A stretch of 64,000 nucleotides of DNA from Rhodoferax sp. (GTDB taxonomy: Bacteria; Pseudomonadota; Gammaproteobacteria; Burkholderiales; Burkholderiaceae_C), in the NCBI RefSeq assembly GCF_030697375.1, contig NZ_JAUYQD010000074.1, forward strand, positions 1-64,000, written 5' to 3'. This document shows, piece after piece, positions 24,155 to 32,694 of the stretch. The stretch's first letter is position 1. The number at the start of each line of letters is the position of its first letter. The notes beneath the pieces were generated by a model, which was not told where the DNA came from, made no database searches, and saw only the letters and a list, made by a program, of their open reading frames with translations. The position numbers and the translations under genes were made by a program.

Positions 24155-25087
24155 TCAAAAGTACCCGTCTTTCTTGCGCTTCTCCATGGAAGCCTCGGAG
24201 GTCTTGTCGTCCATGCGGGTGGCTCCGCGTTCGCTCACGTCGGCGGACAGCGTTTCAATCACGATGTCGGCGGCGGTGGCGGCCAGGCTTTCCACAGGGC
24301 AGGTGCAGGTGATGTCGCCCACGGTGCGAAAACGCACGTCGCGGGACTCCACCACTTCACCGTCCTTGGAGGGGGTGAGGTCGGTCACCGGGACCAGCAG
24401 GCCTTTGCGTTCCACCACATCGCGCTTGTGTGTGTAGTAGAGCGAGGGCAGGGCGATTTGCTCGCGTTCGATGTACTGCCACACGTCCAGCTCGGTCCAG
24501 TTGCTGATGGGGAACACGCGGAAGTGTTCGCCGGGCTGCAAGCGGGTGTTGAACAGGGTCCACAGCTCGGGGCGCTGGGCCTTGGGCTGCCATTGGCCGA
24601 AGCTGTCGCGGTGGCTGAAGATGCGTTCTTTGGCGCGGGCCTTTTCTTCGTCGCGGCGGGCGCCGCCGATGAGTGCGTCAAAGCGGAACTCGTCAATCGC
24701 TTCCAGGAGCGTGACCGACTGGTGCACATTGCGGCTTTCGCCGGGGTGGGCCAGGCGCACGGTGCCGCGCTTCATGGAGTCTTCCACGCTGCGCACAATC
24801 AACTCGGCACCCAGCTCCTGGGCGCGGAAGTCGCGGAAGTCCGTGACTTCGTGGAAATTGTGGCCGGTGTCGATCATCAGCAAGGGGTAGGGAATACGCC
24901 CTGCGCCAAAGGCTTTTTCAGCGCACTTGAGCATCACCAGCGAGTCTTTGCCACCCGAAAACAGCAGGGTGGGGCGCTCGAAGGCGGCAGCAACCTCGCG
25001 CAGGATGAAGATGGTTTCTTCTTCCAGCGCATCCAGGTGCTGGTTACTGAGGCGTTTCAGCAAATCGTGGTCGGTTCGGGCGTTCAT
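24155..25087 (-). CDS. cysD: Sulfate adenylyltransferase subunit 2
   Basis: 310 aa. The PP-loop of the nucleotide alpha hydrolase fold is FSGGKDSLVML, followed by PYPLLMIDTGHNFHE and ISNWTELDVWQYIEREQI. With CysN it makes APS from sulfate and ATP. The start overlaps the cysH stop by four bases (ATGA), showing tight coupling. The C-terminal RFRTVGDITCTCPVES is typical. Confidence 0.97.
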   Translation of the reverse strand: MNARTDHDLLKRLSNQHLDALEEETIFILREVAAAFERPTLLFSGGKDSLVMLKCAEKAFGAGRIPYPLLMIDTGHNFHEVTDFRDFRAQELGAELIVRSVEDSMKRGTVRLAHPGESRNVHQSVTLLEAIDEFRFDALIGGARRDEEKARAKERIFSHRDSFGQWQPKAQRPELWTLFNTRLQPGEHFRVFPISNWTELDVWQYIEREQIALPSLYYTHKRDVVERKGLLVPVTDLTPSKDGEVVESRDVRFRTVGDITCTCPVESLAATAADIVIETLSADVSERGATRMDDKTSEASMEKRKKDGYF

Positions 25088-25869
25088 GCAGATGTCTTTT
25101 CAGAGAGGGAAGAGGTAGGCAAGGGAGTGGCTTTGACGTGCAGGCCGCATTCTTTGGCGGAGCCGCCTTCCAGTTCGGCCTCCCACCACCAGCGGCCGGA
25201 GCGGAAATCCTCACCCAGGCTGATGGCGCGGGTGCAGGGCTCGCAGCCGATGCTGGGGAAAAACTGGTCGTGCAGGGGGTTGTAGGCCACTTGGTTTTGA
25301 CTGATGTAGTGCCAGACGTCACCCCAGGTCCAGTTGGCCAGTGGGTTGAGTTTGGTACGGGGCTCCGAATTATCCACCAAGGGCACGTCGGCACGGGCGC
25401 CGGACTGCTCACGGCGCAAACCGGTGATCCAGGCGTCTTTGCCCGCCAGCGCACGCGCCAGGGGCTCCATTTTGCGGATGTTGCAGCACTCCTTGCGCAG
25501 GGCAATGCTTTTGAACATGGCGTCATTGCCTTCGCGGGCGACGAACTGCACCACGGACGCGTTGACCGGGGTGTAGACGGTGACCGGTGCGCGCGATGCC
25601 GCCTTGAAGCTGTCCAACAGCTCCAGGGTTTCGGCGTGCAGGCGGCCGGTTTCCAGCACAAAGATGCCGATGTCGAGCTGCAGGCTGTTGATCAGGTGGC
25701 TGATCACCATGTCTTCGGCGCCCAGGCTGGAGGCCTGGGTGATGCGTGCGCCAGCACCCGGCGCGCCAGGAGCGTAGTCCTGCGCGGCTTGCACCAGCAG
25801 GGCCTGGGTTTCCGCCAGCTTGGCCGCAAAGTCTTTGCTGGGGCGGGCATGCAGGTCGATGGCACTCAT
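25084..25869 (-). CDS. cysH: Assimilatory APS reductase (iron-sulfur type)
   Basis: 261 aa. PAPS/APS reductase fold with SSLGAEDMVISHLI as the nucleotide loop. C128-C129 in RKECCNIRK and C209/C212 in GCEPCTR are the four ligands of a [4Fe-4S] cluster, which marks APS-using enzymes; this fits the lack of an APS kinase nearby. It reduces APS to sulfite. Overlaps both neighbours by four bases. Confidence 0.95.
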   Translation of the reverse strand: MSAIDLHARPSKDFAAKLAETQALLVQAAQDYAPGAPGAGARITQASSLGAEDMVISHLINSLQLDIGIFVLETGRLHAETLELLDSFKAASRAPVTVYTPVNASVVQFVAREGNDAMFKSIALRKECCNIRKMEPLARALAGKDAWITGLRREQSGARADVPLVDNSEPRTKLNPLANWTWGDVWHYISQNQVAYNPLHDQFFPSIGCEPCTRAISLGEDFRSGRWWWEAELEGGSAKECGLHVKATPLPTSSLSEKTSA

Positions 25870-26267
25870 ACACGGGCTCCTTGGCTTGGGACGGATGATG
25901 CAAACGCGGGCTGGACGTGCACCGCATCGCCTTGGTAAAAGCCGCTGTAGCGGTCAAACTGGGCCTGGGCAAATGCCAAGTCCTGGTCTTCGCGCAGCAC
26001 GGCGGAGTCGAAACCAGTGCGCTGCATCTGCACCAGTTGGTCGATCAGCACGTCGCCGGTGGCGCGGATCTCGCCCTGGAAGCCCAGGCGGCGGCGCAGC
26101 AGGAAGGCCTGGCTGAAGGCGCGTCCGTCGGTGAACTTGGGGAAGTTCAGGTCGATACGGTCCACGCCCACCAGCGACAGCGTGCGGGGATCGGTGTCAT
26201 TCGGGATTTGGAGGACATTTTGGCCTTCAGCCCCCGTGGAATGTGCGTGAGCAGCTATTAATTTCAT
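25866..26267 (-). CDS. DUF934 protein of the sulfate operon
   Basis: 133 aa. DUF934 proteins sit between cysI and cysH in many Proteobacteria; the role is unproven, perhaps electron supply or assembly for sulfite reductase. Conserved GVDRIDLNFPKFTDGRAFSQAFLLRRRLGFQGEIRATGDVLIDQL is all present. The start is ATG 26267, and residues 1-15 (MKLIAAHAHSTGAEG) are encoded by the 48-nt element at 26223-26270, which thus supplies the start codon. The longer open frame runs antisense-like through the cysI end and is not coding. Confidence 0.9.
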   Translation of the reverse strand: MKLIAAHAHSTGAEGQNVLQIPNDTDPRTLSLVGVDRIDLNFPKFTDGRAFSQAFLLRRRLGFQGEIRATGDVLIDQLVQMQRTGFDSAVLREDQDLAFAQAQFDRYSGFYQGDAVHVQPAFASSVPSQGARV

Positions 26268-26270
26268 AGT
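26223..26270 (-). repeat. 48-nt dispersed element providing the DUF934 start
   Basis: Minus strand: actatgaaattaatagc, then tgctcacgcacattccacgg, then gggctgaaggc. The ATG in the left arm is the start codon. Read in the same frame as in cysN, dsbB, ygfZ and the patatin gene. Confidence 0.9.
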
Positions 26271-26298
26271 ATGTTCGGTGTGAAAGGGGCGCTGGGGG

Positions 26299-28122
26299 TC
26301 AGGCTTCCTGGGCGTCACGGGCGTAGCCGCTCGACTTGGGCAGGGTGTGCAGGTCTTCGTGTTTGTCGCCCAGGCGCGCGGAGTTGGCTGCCGCCTTGAA
26401 GGTGTCAAAACCCACACGCTTGAGCGTGTCGATGAAGGTTTCCTGGCCGATGCGGTGCTGGCGGAAGGTGTCGAGCACGGCTTCAATCACGCCCGGTACT
26501 TCCAGCGCGCCAAATGACGGACCCACCACCTTGCCGGGCACGGCGGTGCCGCTCAAGGCCGAGCCGTCCGAGCCGCCCAGCGAGATCTGGTACCACTCCT
26601 TGCCGTCTTTGTCCACGCCCAGGATGCCGATGTGGCCGCTGTGGTGGTGGCCGCAGGAGTTGATGCAGCCGCTGATGTGCAGGTCAATTTCACCCAGATC
26701 ATGCAACTCGTCCATGTCCTGGTAGCGCTCGGTGATGGCGGCGGCAATCGGGATGGAACGGGCGTTGGCCAGGGCGCAGAAGTCGCCGCCGGGGCAGGCG
26801 ATCATGTCGGTCAGCAGGCGGATGTTGGCGCGGGCCAGACCGGCGTGGCTGGCCGCTACCCACAGCGCGGGCAGATCGGACTCAGCCACCCAAGGCAGCA
26901 GCAGGTTCTGGTCGTGGGTGACGCGCACTTCACCGGCGCTGAAGCGGTCGGCCAGGGCGGCGGCCGTGTCCAGTTGGTCGGCGTCGGCATCGCCCGGTGC
27001 CTGGCCCAGGCGCTTGAACGACAGGGTCACAGCGCGCAAGGCGGGGTTTTTATGCGCCGCCACGTTTTGCTTCAGCCACCGGGCATAGTCCTGCGCCCGC
27101 TCGGCGGGCACCACAGTTGCTATTGTATTGATAGCTTCTTGCGCACGTTCTGTAAGGGCTGGAGGCACAAATGATGCTGAAACCCGGTCCAACTCGGCTT
27201 GCGAGATGGTGTGGGGCGCGCCATCCTGGTGAAGAATTTGCTGGTACTCGGCTTCCACCTCGTCGATGTAGCGCTGGCCTTCGGCCTTGACCAAAATCTT
27301 GATGCGCGCCTTGTACATATTGTCGCGGCGGCCCCAGCGGTTGTAGACCCGCACCACGGCTTCCAGGAAGTTCATGATCTGGTTCCAGGGCAGGAACTCG
27401 CGGATTGTGGTGCCGATGATGGGGGTGCGGCCCATGCCGCCGCCCACCAGCACCTTGAAGCCGAGTTCACCGGCTTCGTTTTTGATGAGGTGCAGGCCCA
27501 CGTCGTGCCAGCCGGTCGCGGCGCGGTCGTTGGTGGCACCGGTGATCGCGATCTTGAACTTGCGCGGCAAAAAGGCGAACTCGGGGTGCAGTGTGCTCCA
27601 CTGGCGCATGATTTCCGCAAGCGGGCGGGGGTCGGCTATTTCGTCCGGGGCGATGCCGGCCAGTTCGTCGCTGGTGATGTTGCGGATGCAGTTGCCGCTG
27701 GTCTGGATGCCGTGCATGTCCACCGTGGCCAACAGGTCCATGACATCCGCGCTTTTGACCAGCGGAATCCAGTTGAATTGCACGTTCTGGCGGGTGGTGA
27801 AATGCCCGTAGCCCACGGGCAAATGGGTGGTTCCCCAGGTGGCTTGGATGCCAATGGCCTTGTCGAACACTTCTTTGCTGGGTTGGTCGTATTCGCGGGC
27901 AATGCGTGCCAGCACGCGCAGTTGGCGGCTTGCGAGTTCACCGTAGGGCACCGCGATGCGCAGCATCGGTGCATAGCGCTGGATGTACCAGCCGTTTTGC
28001 AGGCGCAGGGGGCGAAATTCGTCGTCGCTCAGGCTGCCAGCCAGGTTGCGCGTCAATTGGTCGCGGTGCTGGTTGGCGCGGTTCTGGATGAATTGGCGAT
28101 CGAAATCGGTATATTGGTACAT
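26299..28122 (-). CDS. cysI: Sulfite reductase hemoprotein-type (nitrite/sulfite reductase)
   Basis: 607 aa. Two ferredoxin-like/siroheme repeats. The siroheme-[4Fe-4S] cysteines are in MIACPGGDFCALA and HISGCINSCGHHH. Substrate-site Arg/Lys lie in GHFTTRQNVQF and FLPRKFKIAITG. It reduces sulfite to sulfide with six electrons; no CysJ flavoprotein is near, so ferredoxin (fdxA, with the reductase downstream) is a plausible donor. A 48-nt element in the opposite orientation encodes PALTERAQEAINTIA at about residues 319-335, in the linker between repeats. Confidence 0.95.
   Translation of the reverse strand: MYQYTDFDRQFIQNRANQHRDQLTRNLAGSLSDDEFRPLRLQNGWYIQRYAPMLRIAVPYGELASRQLRVLARIAREYDQPSKEVFDKAIGIQATWGTTHLPVGYGHFTTRQNVQFNWIPLVKSADVMDLLATVDMHGIQTSGNCIRNITSDELAGIAPDEIADPRPLAEIMRQWSTLHPEFAFLPRKFKIAITGATNDRAATGWHDVGLHLIKNEAGELGFKVLVGGGMGRTPIIGTTIREFLPWNQIMNFLEAVVRVYNRWGRRDNMYKARIKILVKAEGQRYIDEVEAEYQQILHQDGAPHTISQAELDRVSASFVPPALTERAQEAINTIATVVPAERAQDYARWLKQNVAAHKNPALRAVTLSFKRLGQAPGDADADQLDTAAALADRFSAGEVRVTHDQNLLLPWVAESDLPALWVAASHAGLARANIRLLTDMIACPGGDFCALANARSIPIAAAITERYQDMDELHDLGEIDLHISGCINSCGHHHSGHIGILGVDKDGKEWYQISLGGSDGSALSGTAVPGKVVGPSFGALEVPGVIEAVLDTFRQHRIGQETFIDTLKRVGFDTFKAAANSARLGDKHEDLHTLPKSSGYARDAQEA
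27119..27166 (+). repeat. 48-nt dispersed element inside cysI, opposite orientation
   Basis: Plus strand: gctattgtattgatagc, then ttcttgcgcacgttctgtaa, then gggctggaggc. The only genic copy whose element orientation opposes the gene; still no stop codon in the reading frame used. Confidence 0.9.
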
Positions 28123-28178
28123 GGTCTTAATCAGTTGAGGACAGAGCTACGCTACGCTTCGGTCAGTCCCGCAAGGTT

Positions 28179-28976
28179 TCACAGGGCAATAAGCTTGGAG
28201 CCAGCATATGCCAGCAGAACAGAAAGCAGTGAGCGAATCACGCGCTCGGGGGTTTTGGACATCAGGTGGGAGCCGATCCATATGCCCGGGAGTGATCCGG
28301 CGAGCAAACTGGCCAGCAAAGGCCAGTCCACCGAGCCCAGTGACGCATGGCCCAAGCCCGCCACCAGAGTCAAGGGCACAGCATACGCAATGTCTGCTGC
28401 CACGATGCGTGGCAGGGGCAATAGGGGGTACAAGACCATCAGCACGGTCACGCCAATGGCACCGGCACCGACCGAGGTCAGCGTCACCAGCGTGCCAATC
28501 ACCGCACCAAACAGCATGGGCAGGCTCCAGTGCCTGGGTTTGGCGGCCAGCTGCTCCTGTCCTTTGACCACGCTGGTGGGGGCGGCCTTGCCACGCAGGG
28601 CCTTAAACAAAGTTGCAGCGGCGGTCATCAAAAGCGCAAATCCCAAGGTGCTGGTCATGAACCCTTGCACCGCACCGCTGGCGGGGCCCATGCGGTGCAG
28701 GACGTAAAGCGTCAGCAATGCGGCAGGAATGCTTCCCGAGCAAAGGCGCAGCACCACCGGCCAGTCGATCACTTTGGCCCGCGCCAGTTTCACCGTCCCC
28801 CCCATCTTGGTGAAGGCGGCAAACAGAAGGTCGGTGCCCACGGCCAAGTAAGGTTTGACGTCAAAGAAGAAAATCAGAATAGGGGTCATCAAGGAGCCGC
28901 CTCCGACGCCGGTGAGTCCGACGACCAAGCCCACAAAGAAACCCGCAAAGACAAACGCTAAATCATGCATGGGCAC
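28179..28976 (-). CDS. TauE/SafE-family membrane permease at the head of the sulfate operon
   Basis: 265 aa, about eight hydrophobic segments. The N-terminal motif GLVVGLTGVGGGSLMTPIL is the family signature, repeated in degenerate form as VTLTSVGAGAIGV in the second half. Family members move sulfite, sulfoacetate or sulfate-related anions. Being 56 bases upstream of cysI and co-directional, sulfate uptake or sulfite export are the likely jobs. ATG 28970 is an alternative start. Confidence 0.9.
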   Translation of the reverse strand: MPMHDLAFVFAGFFVGLVVGLTGVGGGSLMTPILIFFFDVKPYLAVGTDLLFAAFTKMGGTVKLARAKVIDWPVVLRLCSGSIPAALLTLYVLHRMGPASGAVQGFMTSTLGFALLMTAAATLFKALRGKAAPTSVVKGQEQLAAKPRHWSLPMLFGAVIGTLVTLTSVGAGAIGVTVLMVLYPLLPLPRIVAADIAYAVPLTLVAGLGHASLGSVDWPLLASLLAGSLPGIWIGSHLMSKTPERVIRSLLSVLLAYAGSKLIAL

Positions 28977-29025
28977 GACTGTAGGCGGGGCGCGTTAGCT
29001 TGAAAACTACTTTTTTGCTATTTTC

Positions 29026-29044
29026 ATATTCCACAAAGGAATAT
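29026..29044 (-). promoter_or_regulatory. Palindrome upstream of the sulfate operon, LysR-type candidate site
   Basis: ATATTCC-acaaa-GGAATAT, perfect 7-bp arms with 5-bp spacer, 50 bases before the permease start. It has the T-N11-A layout of LysR-family sites; CysB-type control would fit the operon. Confidence 0.55.
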
Positions 29045-29086
29045 AGAGAATTGCCTTAGGTCAACAAGCTGCTTTTTGCCGCGAAC

Positions 29087-29734
29087 TCAGGCGTGTTCCA
29101 GCAGTATTTCTTCGAGCGTCTTGGCCGCGCGCTTGCAGTTGTCCAACACCGCTTCTTGCATGAAATAGAAGCCCCGCATTTTCATGGCATGCCATGCCGC
29201 GTCTTCGTCTCCCTCCACCTCAAACAGCTGGGTCACGGCCTGGCGCATCACCTCTACCGAATGCGATTCCAGCTCGTCCACTTCCTGGCATTGTTTGAGC
29301 ACCTCTGGCGCGCGGTCCCGACTGGCCAAACAGGCCACCGCCCGGTGGATGCGGATGCAGGCGTCTGCCCCCAGCGACGCCATCTCCCGGGCGCGTGGCG
29401 TGGAGTTGTCGATGTGGTACACCGCAATGGAGTTGGCAACGCTTTGCAAAGCGTCGATCACCCGGTCCAAATCCAGCGTCAGGGTGTGGATCAGGTCGCG
29501 ATTGATGGGCGTGGTGAAGGACTCATACAAGAGCTTGATGAGTTCAGCCTTGACATCGTCGGCACTGGCCTCGTTGACGTTGACTTCTTCGATCAGTGCG
29601 GCACTGTCGATATTGGGGTTGCCCAGTCCGGTGATCAGACGCAGTGTGGCATTGGCCCCCGCCACCAGACGGTCGGTGTGCGATGACAGGAGGCTGAAGA
29701 ATACGCCGCGTTGCGGCATGACGTTGTTTAACAT
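29087..29734 (-). CDS. DUF47 (PhoU-like) phosphate transport accessory protein
   Basis: 215 aa from ATG 29734, which has AGGA nine bases upstream. Helical-bundle protein: FFSLLSSHTDRLVAGANATLRLI, then INRDLIHTLTLDLDRVIDAL, the metal-binding acidic pattern of the PhoU/DUF47 fold. DUF47 proteins pair with Pit transporters and are thought to control them. This one follows pit by 43 bases; a paralogue sits on the other side. A MPQRG start at 29719 is possible. Confidence 0.9.
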   Translation of the reverse strand: MLNNVMPQRGVFFSLLSSHTDRLVAGANATLRLITGLGNPNIDSAALIEEVNVNEASADDVKAELIKLLYESFTTPINRDLIHTLTLDLDRVIDALQSVANSIAVYHIDNSTPRAREMASLGADACIRIHRAVACLASRDRAPEVLKQCQEVDELESHSVEVMRQAVTQLFEVEGDEDAAWHAMKMRGFYFMQEAVLDNCKRAAKTLEEILLEHA

Positions 29735-29777
29735 TCGATAGGGTCCTGCAAGCGGAGTCTCAAGGGGTGATGGGCAC

Positions 29778-30791
29778 TTACAGGAAGCTGCGTCCGATGT
29801 ACCAAAACAGCGCAGCAATCAAGCCAGAGGCGGGAATCGTCAACACCCAGGCGGCCACCAGATTGAAGGTGATGCCCCAGCGCACCGCCTTCACATCCTG
29901 GGCGGCACCAACCCCAACAATGGCGCCGGTGATGGTGTGGGTGGTTGACACGGGAATGCCCCCCAGCGTGGCCAGACCGAGGCTGATCGCGCCCCCCATG
30001 GAAGCGCACGATCCGCTGACCGGATTGAGTTTGGTGATCTTGGTGCCCATGGTTTTCACGATGCGCCAGCCCCCCAGATAGGTTCCCCAGGCGATCGAAA
30101 AATAACAGGCGTAGACCACCCACATGGGCAAGGTCTGCACATCGGTGGTGGAGACACCCGCAGTGATCAGCAACAGCCAAATAATGCCAATGGTCTTTTG
30201 TGCGTCATTGCCCCCGTGGCCCAGGCTGTAGGCAGCGGCGGCCACCAGCTGGCCGGACCTGAACCACTTAGCAGCCTGGTAAGGCGTTTGTTTTCGAAAC
30301 ACCCATGCCACGAGCACCATGAGCATCCCGCCGATCAAAAAGCCCACCAGCGGTGAAATCACAATAAAAAGCAAAATTTTGCCAAACCCGCTCCAGAGAA
30401 TCGGCGTCAGACCACCGGCTTTGATGACGGTTGCACCCACCAAGCCGCCCACCAAGGCATGCGACGACGACGACGGAATGCCATAAAACCAGGTGATGAT
30501 GTTCCAGGCCAAGGCCCCCACCAGTGCGCCAAAAATCACGTAATGGTCCACCAAAGAGGGGTCCACCGTGCCCTTGCCGATGGTGGCCGCTACTTTGAGT
30601 TGAAAAATCCAGAGCGCTGCGAAATTGAAAAATGCCGCGAACAGCACCGCCTGTTTCGGGGAAAGCGCACCGGTGGCCACAATGGTAGAGATTGAATTGG
30701 CGCCGTCATGAAACCCGTTCATGAAGTCAAATGCCAGTGCGACGACGATCAAGAGCGCCAGCGACCAGATGCTGATAGTTAAATGTTCCAT
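29778..30791 (-). CDS. pit: Low-affinity phosphate transporter, PiT family
   Basis: 337 aa, about ten membrane segments. Signature duplicated sequences: DFMNGFHDGANSISTIVATGALSPKQA in the first half and AYSLGHGGNDAQKTIGIIWLLL plus GIPVSTTHTITGAIVGVG in the second. Imports metal-phosphate with protons. It lies between two DUF47 genes in one operon (13 bases after the first, 43 before the second). Confidence 0.96.
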   Translation of the reverse strand: MEHLTISIWSLALLIVVALAFDFMNGFHDGANSISTIVATGALSPKQAVLFAAFFNFAALWIFQLKVAATIGKGTVDPSLVDHYVIFGALVGALAWNIITWFYGIPSSSSHALVGGLVGATVIKAGGLTPILWSGFGKILLFIVISPLVGFLIGGMLMVLVAWVFRKQTPYQAAKWFRSGQLVAAAAYSLGHGGNDAQKTIGIIWLLLITAGVSTTDVQTLPMWVVYACYFSIAWGTYLGGWRIVKTMGTKITKLNPVSGSCASMGGAISLGLATLGGIPVSTTHTITGAIVGVGAAQDVKAVRWGITFNLVAAWVLTIPASGLIAALFWYIGRSFL

Positions 30792-30804
30792 CCAGGTCTC
30801 CTTC

Positions 30805-31443
30805 TCAGGTGTTCTCGATCAGGATTTCTTCGATGGTTTTGGCAGCGTCCTCGCAGCGGTCCAGCACGTTTTCTTGCAAGGAATACAGCTCGCGCATACG
30901 CATGGCCAACCAGATGCTGCTGGAGCCGTCAAACAATTGGCTCATGGCTTTGCGCTGCACACGGTCCGCCTGCGATTCAATGGCGTCAATTTCTTTGCAC
31001 AGATTGACGGTTTCCTGGTTGCGATTTTTGTCCGGCAGCGCCATGATGGCCCGGTTCAACAGGGCGCAGGCATCGGCACTCAGGGCGACCATCTCCCGCG
31101 CTTCTGCGGTGGACTCCTTGATGTGGTACATGCCCACCGCATTGGCCACATCCTTGATCGCATTGAGTACCTGGTCCAGTTCAATGGTAAGCGTGTGAAT
31201 TTGGTCGCGGTTGATGGGGGTCGTGAAGGACTTGTGCAACAGGGCAATCAATTCCGCCTTAATTTTGTCGGCGCTCTTCTCATTCAAATTGACTTCTGCC
31301 ACCAACGCAGGGATGTCCTCGGTACCCTGGCCCAAGCCATTGATCAGGCGCAACGCCGCATTTGCGCCAGCGACCACACGGTCCGAGTGGGCTGCAAGCA
31401 ATTCATAGAATTCCTTGCGTTGGGGCATAAAGCTACTAAACAT
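30805..31443 (-). CDS. DUF47 (PhoU-like) phosphate transport accessory protein, first copy
   Basis: 212 aa: MPQRKEFYELLAAHSDRVVAGANAALRLINGLGQG and INRDQIHTLTIELDQVLNAI, clearly paralogous to the protein encoded at 29087-29734. Two DUF47 proteins around one Pit suggests a heteromeric regulator or separate control of uptake and efflux. First gene of the operon, with a palindrome 47-75 bases upstream. Confidence 0.92.
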   Translation of the reverse strand: MFSSFMPQRKEFYELLAAHSDRVVAGANAALRLINGLGQGTEDIPALVAEVNLNEKSADKIKAELIALLHKSFTTPINRDQIHTLTIELDQVLNAIKDVANAVGMYHIKESTAEAREMVALSADACALLNRAIMALPDKNRNQETVNLCKEIDAIESQADRVQRKAMSQLFDGSSSIWLAMRMRELYSLQENVLDRCEDAAKTIEEILIENT

Positions 31444-31489
31444 GGTGTGTTCCTGCGACGGTGGTCAAAGTGGGTATCAAAAAGTCAAG

Positions 31490-31518
31490 CCAATTGATGG
31501 ATAGATCTGATCAATTGG
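31490..31518 (-). promoter_or_regulatory. Palindrome upstream of the DUF47-pit operon
   Basis: CCAATTGAT (31490-31498) and ATCAATTGG (31510-31518), perfect 9-bp arms with an 11-bp spacer, about 47 bases before the first start. Could be an operator or RNA hairpin. It does not resemble a Pho box. Confidence 0.45.
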
Positions 31519-31565
31519 AGAAAAGAAATGTCCTCAAAAATGCTGCAATAGGGCAGCACAATTGG

Positions 31566-31599
31566 AAATCCGATGCTGGATTTTGCCCGCATCGGATTT
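31566..31599 (-). terminator. Hairpin after the nucleoside hydrolase gene
   Basis: Perfect 11-bp stem aaatccgatgc / gcatcggattt with a 12-base loop, 77 bases after the minus-strand stop. The U-run is short (ttt), so termination may be partial. It lies between two co-directional operons. Confidence 0.6.
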
Positions 31600-31675
31600 C
31601 TGGCAATTTTACCCAAGTCAACACCGGGTCAATTTTTCACCCGTTTCGCACAAATACCTGCGCGCGTCACATCCG

Positions 31676-32671
31676 CTACTTCTCCAACCAACGGCCCATC
31701 AGCGCGTTTTCAAACACTGCGATGCAAGCGGCGGAATCCACCTGCATACACACCTGGGTCAGGGGCTGCTCCTGACCCCAGCCCGCCTGAGGGTAGTCGA
31801 TATAGTCCCGCCGGTTCATCATGGTTTGCCCTTGGGCAAGTCCCTCGGTTGCGACACGAATGCACCCACTTTCCAAGGTGAACAATTCCGGGTTGACCAA
31901 ATAAATGAACGCCAGCAAGTCATGCGCAAAGCAACCCGGTGTTTGGGCAATGTGTTTGTGCAAACCGCTGTAAAACGTCGAATAGAACGCAACGGCGTGG
32001 TGCAGCGTATCGGTCACCACATGGCGGTGGTGGTCGGCAATTTTTTTAAACAAGCTAAGTTCTGTGACCACCCGGTGTGTGACGTCCAGTCCCACCATGG
32101 TGAGTTTCCAGCCTGCGGTAAACACCTGGTCTGCCGCATGGGGGTCATTCCAGATGTTGGCCTCAGCCACTGGAGACACGTTGCCGGGCTCCATCACGCT
32201 GCCGCCCATGATGATGACTTCGCGCAGCAGGCTAGGCAGCTGGGGCTCCAGCTTGAGTGCGGTCGCCAGGTTGCCCAAAGGGCCCACCGCAACCAGCGTG
32301 ATTTCACCGGGGTTGGCACGGGCCGTGTCCACAATGAACTGCGCCGAGGTGCGTGGGTCCAGTTGGTTGGACGTCGCCACCCGCGATGTCAGATTGCCCA
32401 GACCGTCGCCCCCATGGATGAAATCCGGGGGGGTGCCTGGCGCCCTGAACCAGGGCGTCTTGACACCTTTGGTCACCGGGATGTTGCGATTGGCAATGGC
32501 GGTGAGGTACAGCGCATTGCTGGCGGCCTGCTCTACCGTGACATTGCCAAAGGTGGTGGTGATGCCTACCACCTCAATACCCGGGTGTGCCAGGGCGAAA
32601 TACAGGGCCATGGCGTCGTCAACACCGGGATCGGTGTCATAAATCACTTGGCGTGGAGTGTTGGTGTTCAT
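31676..32671 (-). CDS. Nucleoside hydrolase (IunH family)
   Basis: 331 aa. The N-terminal VIYDTDPGVDDAMAL holds the Asp cluster that binds calcium and ribose; later VAVGPLGNLATAL and a C-terminal HDLLAF (HD motif with the catalytic His/Asp). It splits ribonucleosides into base and ribose. I use ATG 32671; ATG 32698 overlaps the ribokinase stop (ATGA) and is equally possible by coupling. With ribokinase upstream, released ribose is phosphorylated at once. Confidence 0.92.
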   Translation of the reverse strand: MNTNTPRQVIYDTDPGVDDAMALYFALAHPGIEVVGITTTFGNVTVEQAASNALYLTAIANRNIPVTKGVKTPWFRAPGTPPDFIHGGDGLGNLTSRVATSNQLDPRTSAQFIVDTARANPGEITLVAVGPLGNLATALKLEPQLPSLLREVIIMGGSVMEPGNVSPVAEANIWNDPHAADQVFTAGWKLTMVGLDVTHRVVTELSLFKKIADHHRHVVTDTLHHAVAFYSTFYSGLHKHIAQTPGCFAHDLLAFIYLVNPELFTLESGCIRVATEGLAQGQTMMNRRDYIDYPQAGWGQEQPLTQVCMQVDSAACIAVFENALMGRWLEK

Positions 32672-32694
32672 ACGTTTTTTTGGGGAAAGTAGGG

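Noticed and set aside
31444..31560. Pho box upstream of the DUF47-pit operon
   Set aside because: I found no pair of CTGTCAT-like direct repeats; only the CCAATTGAT palindrome is present.
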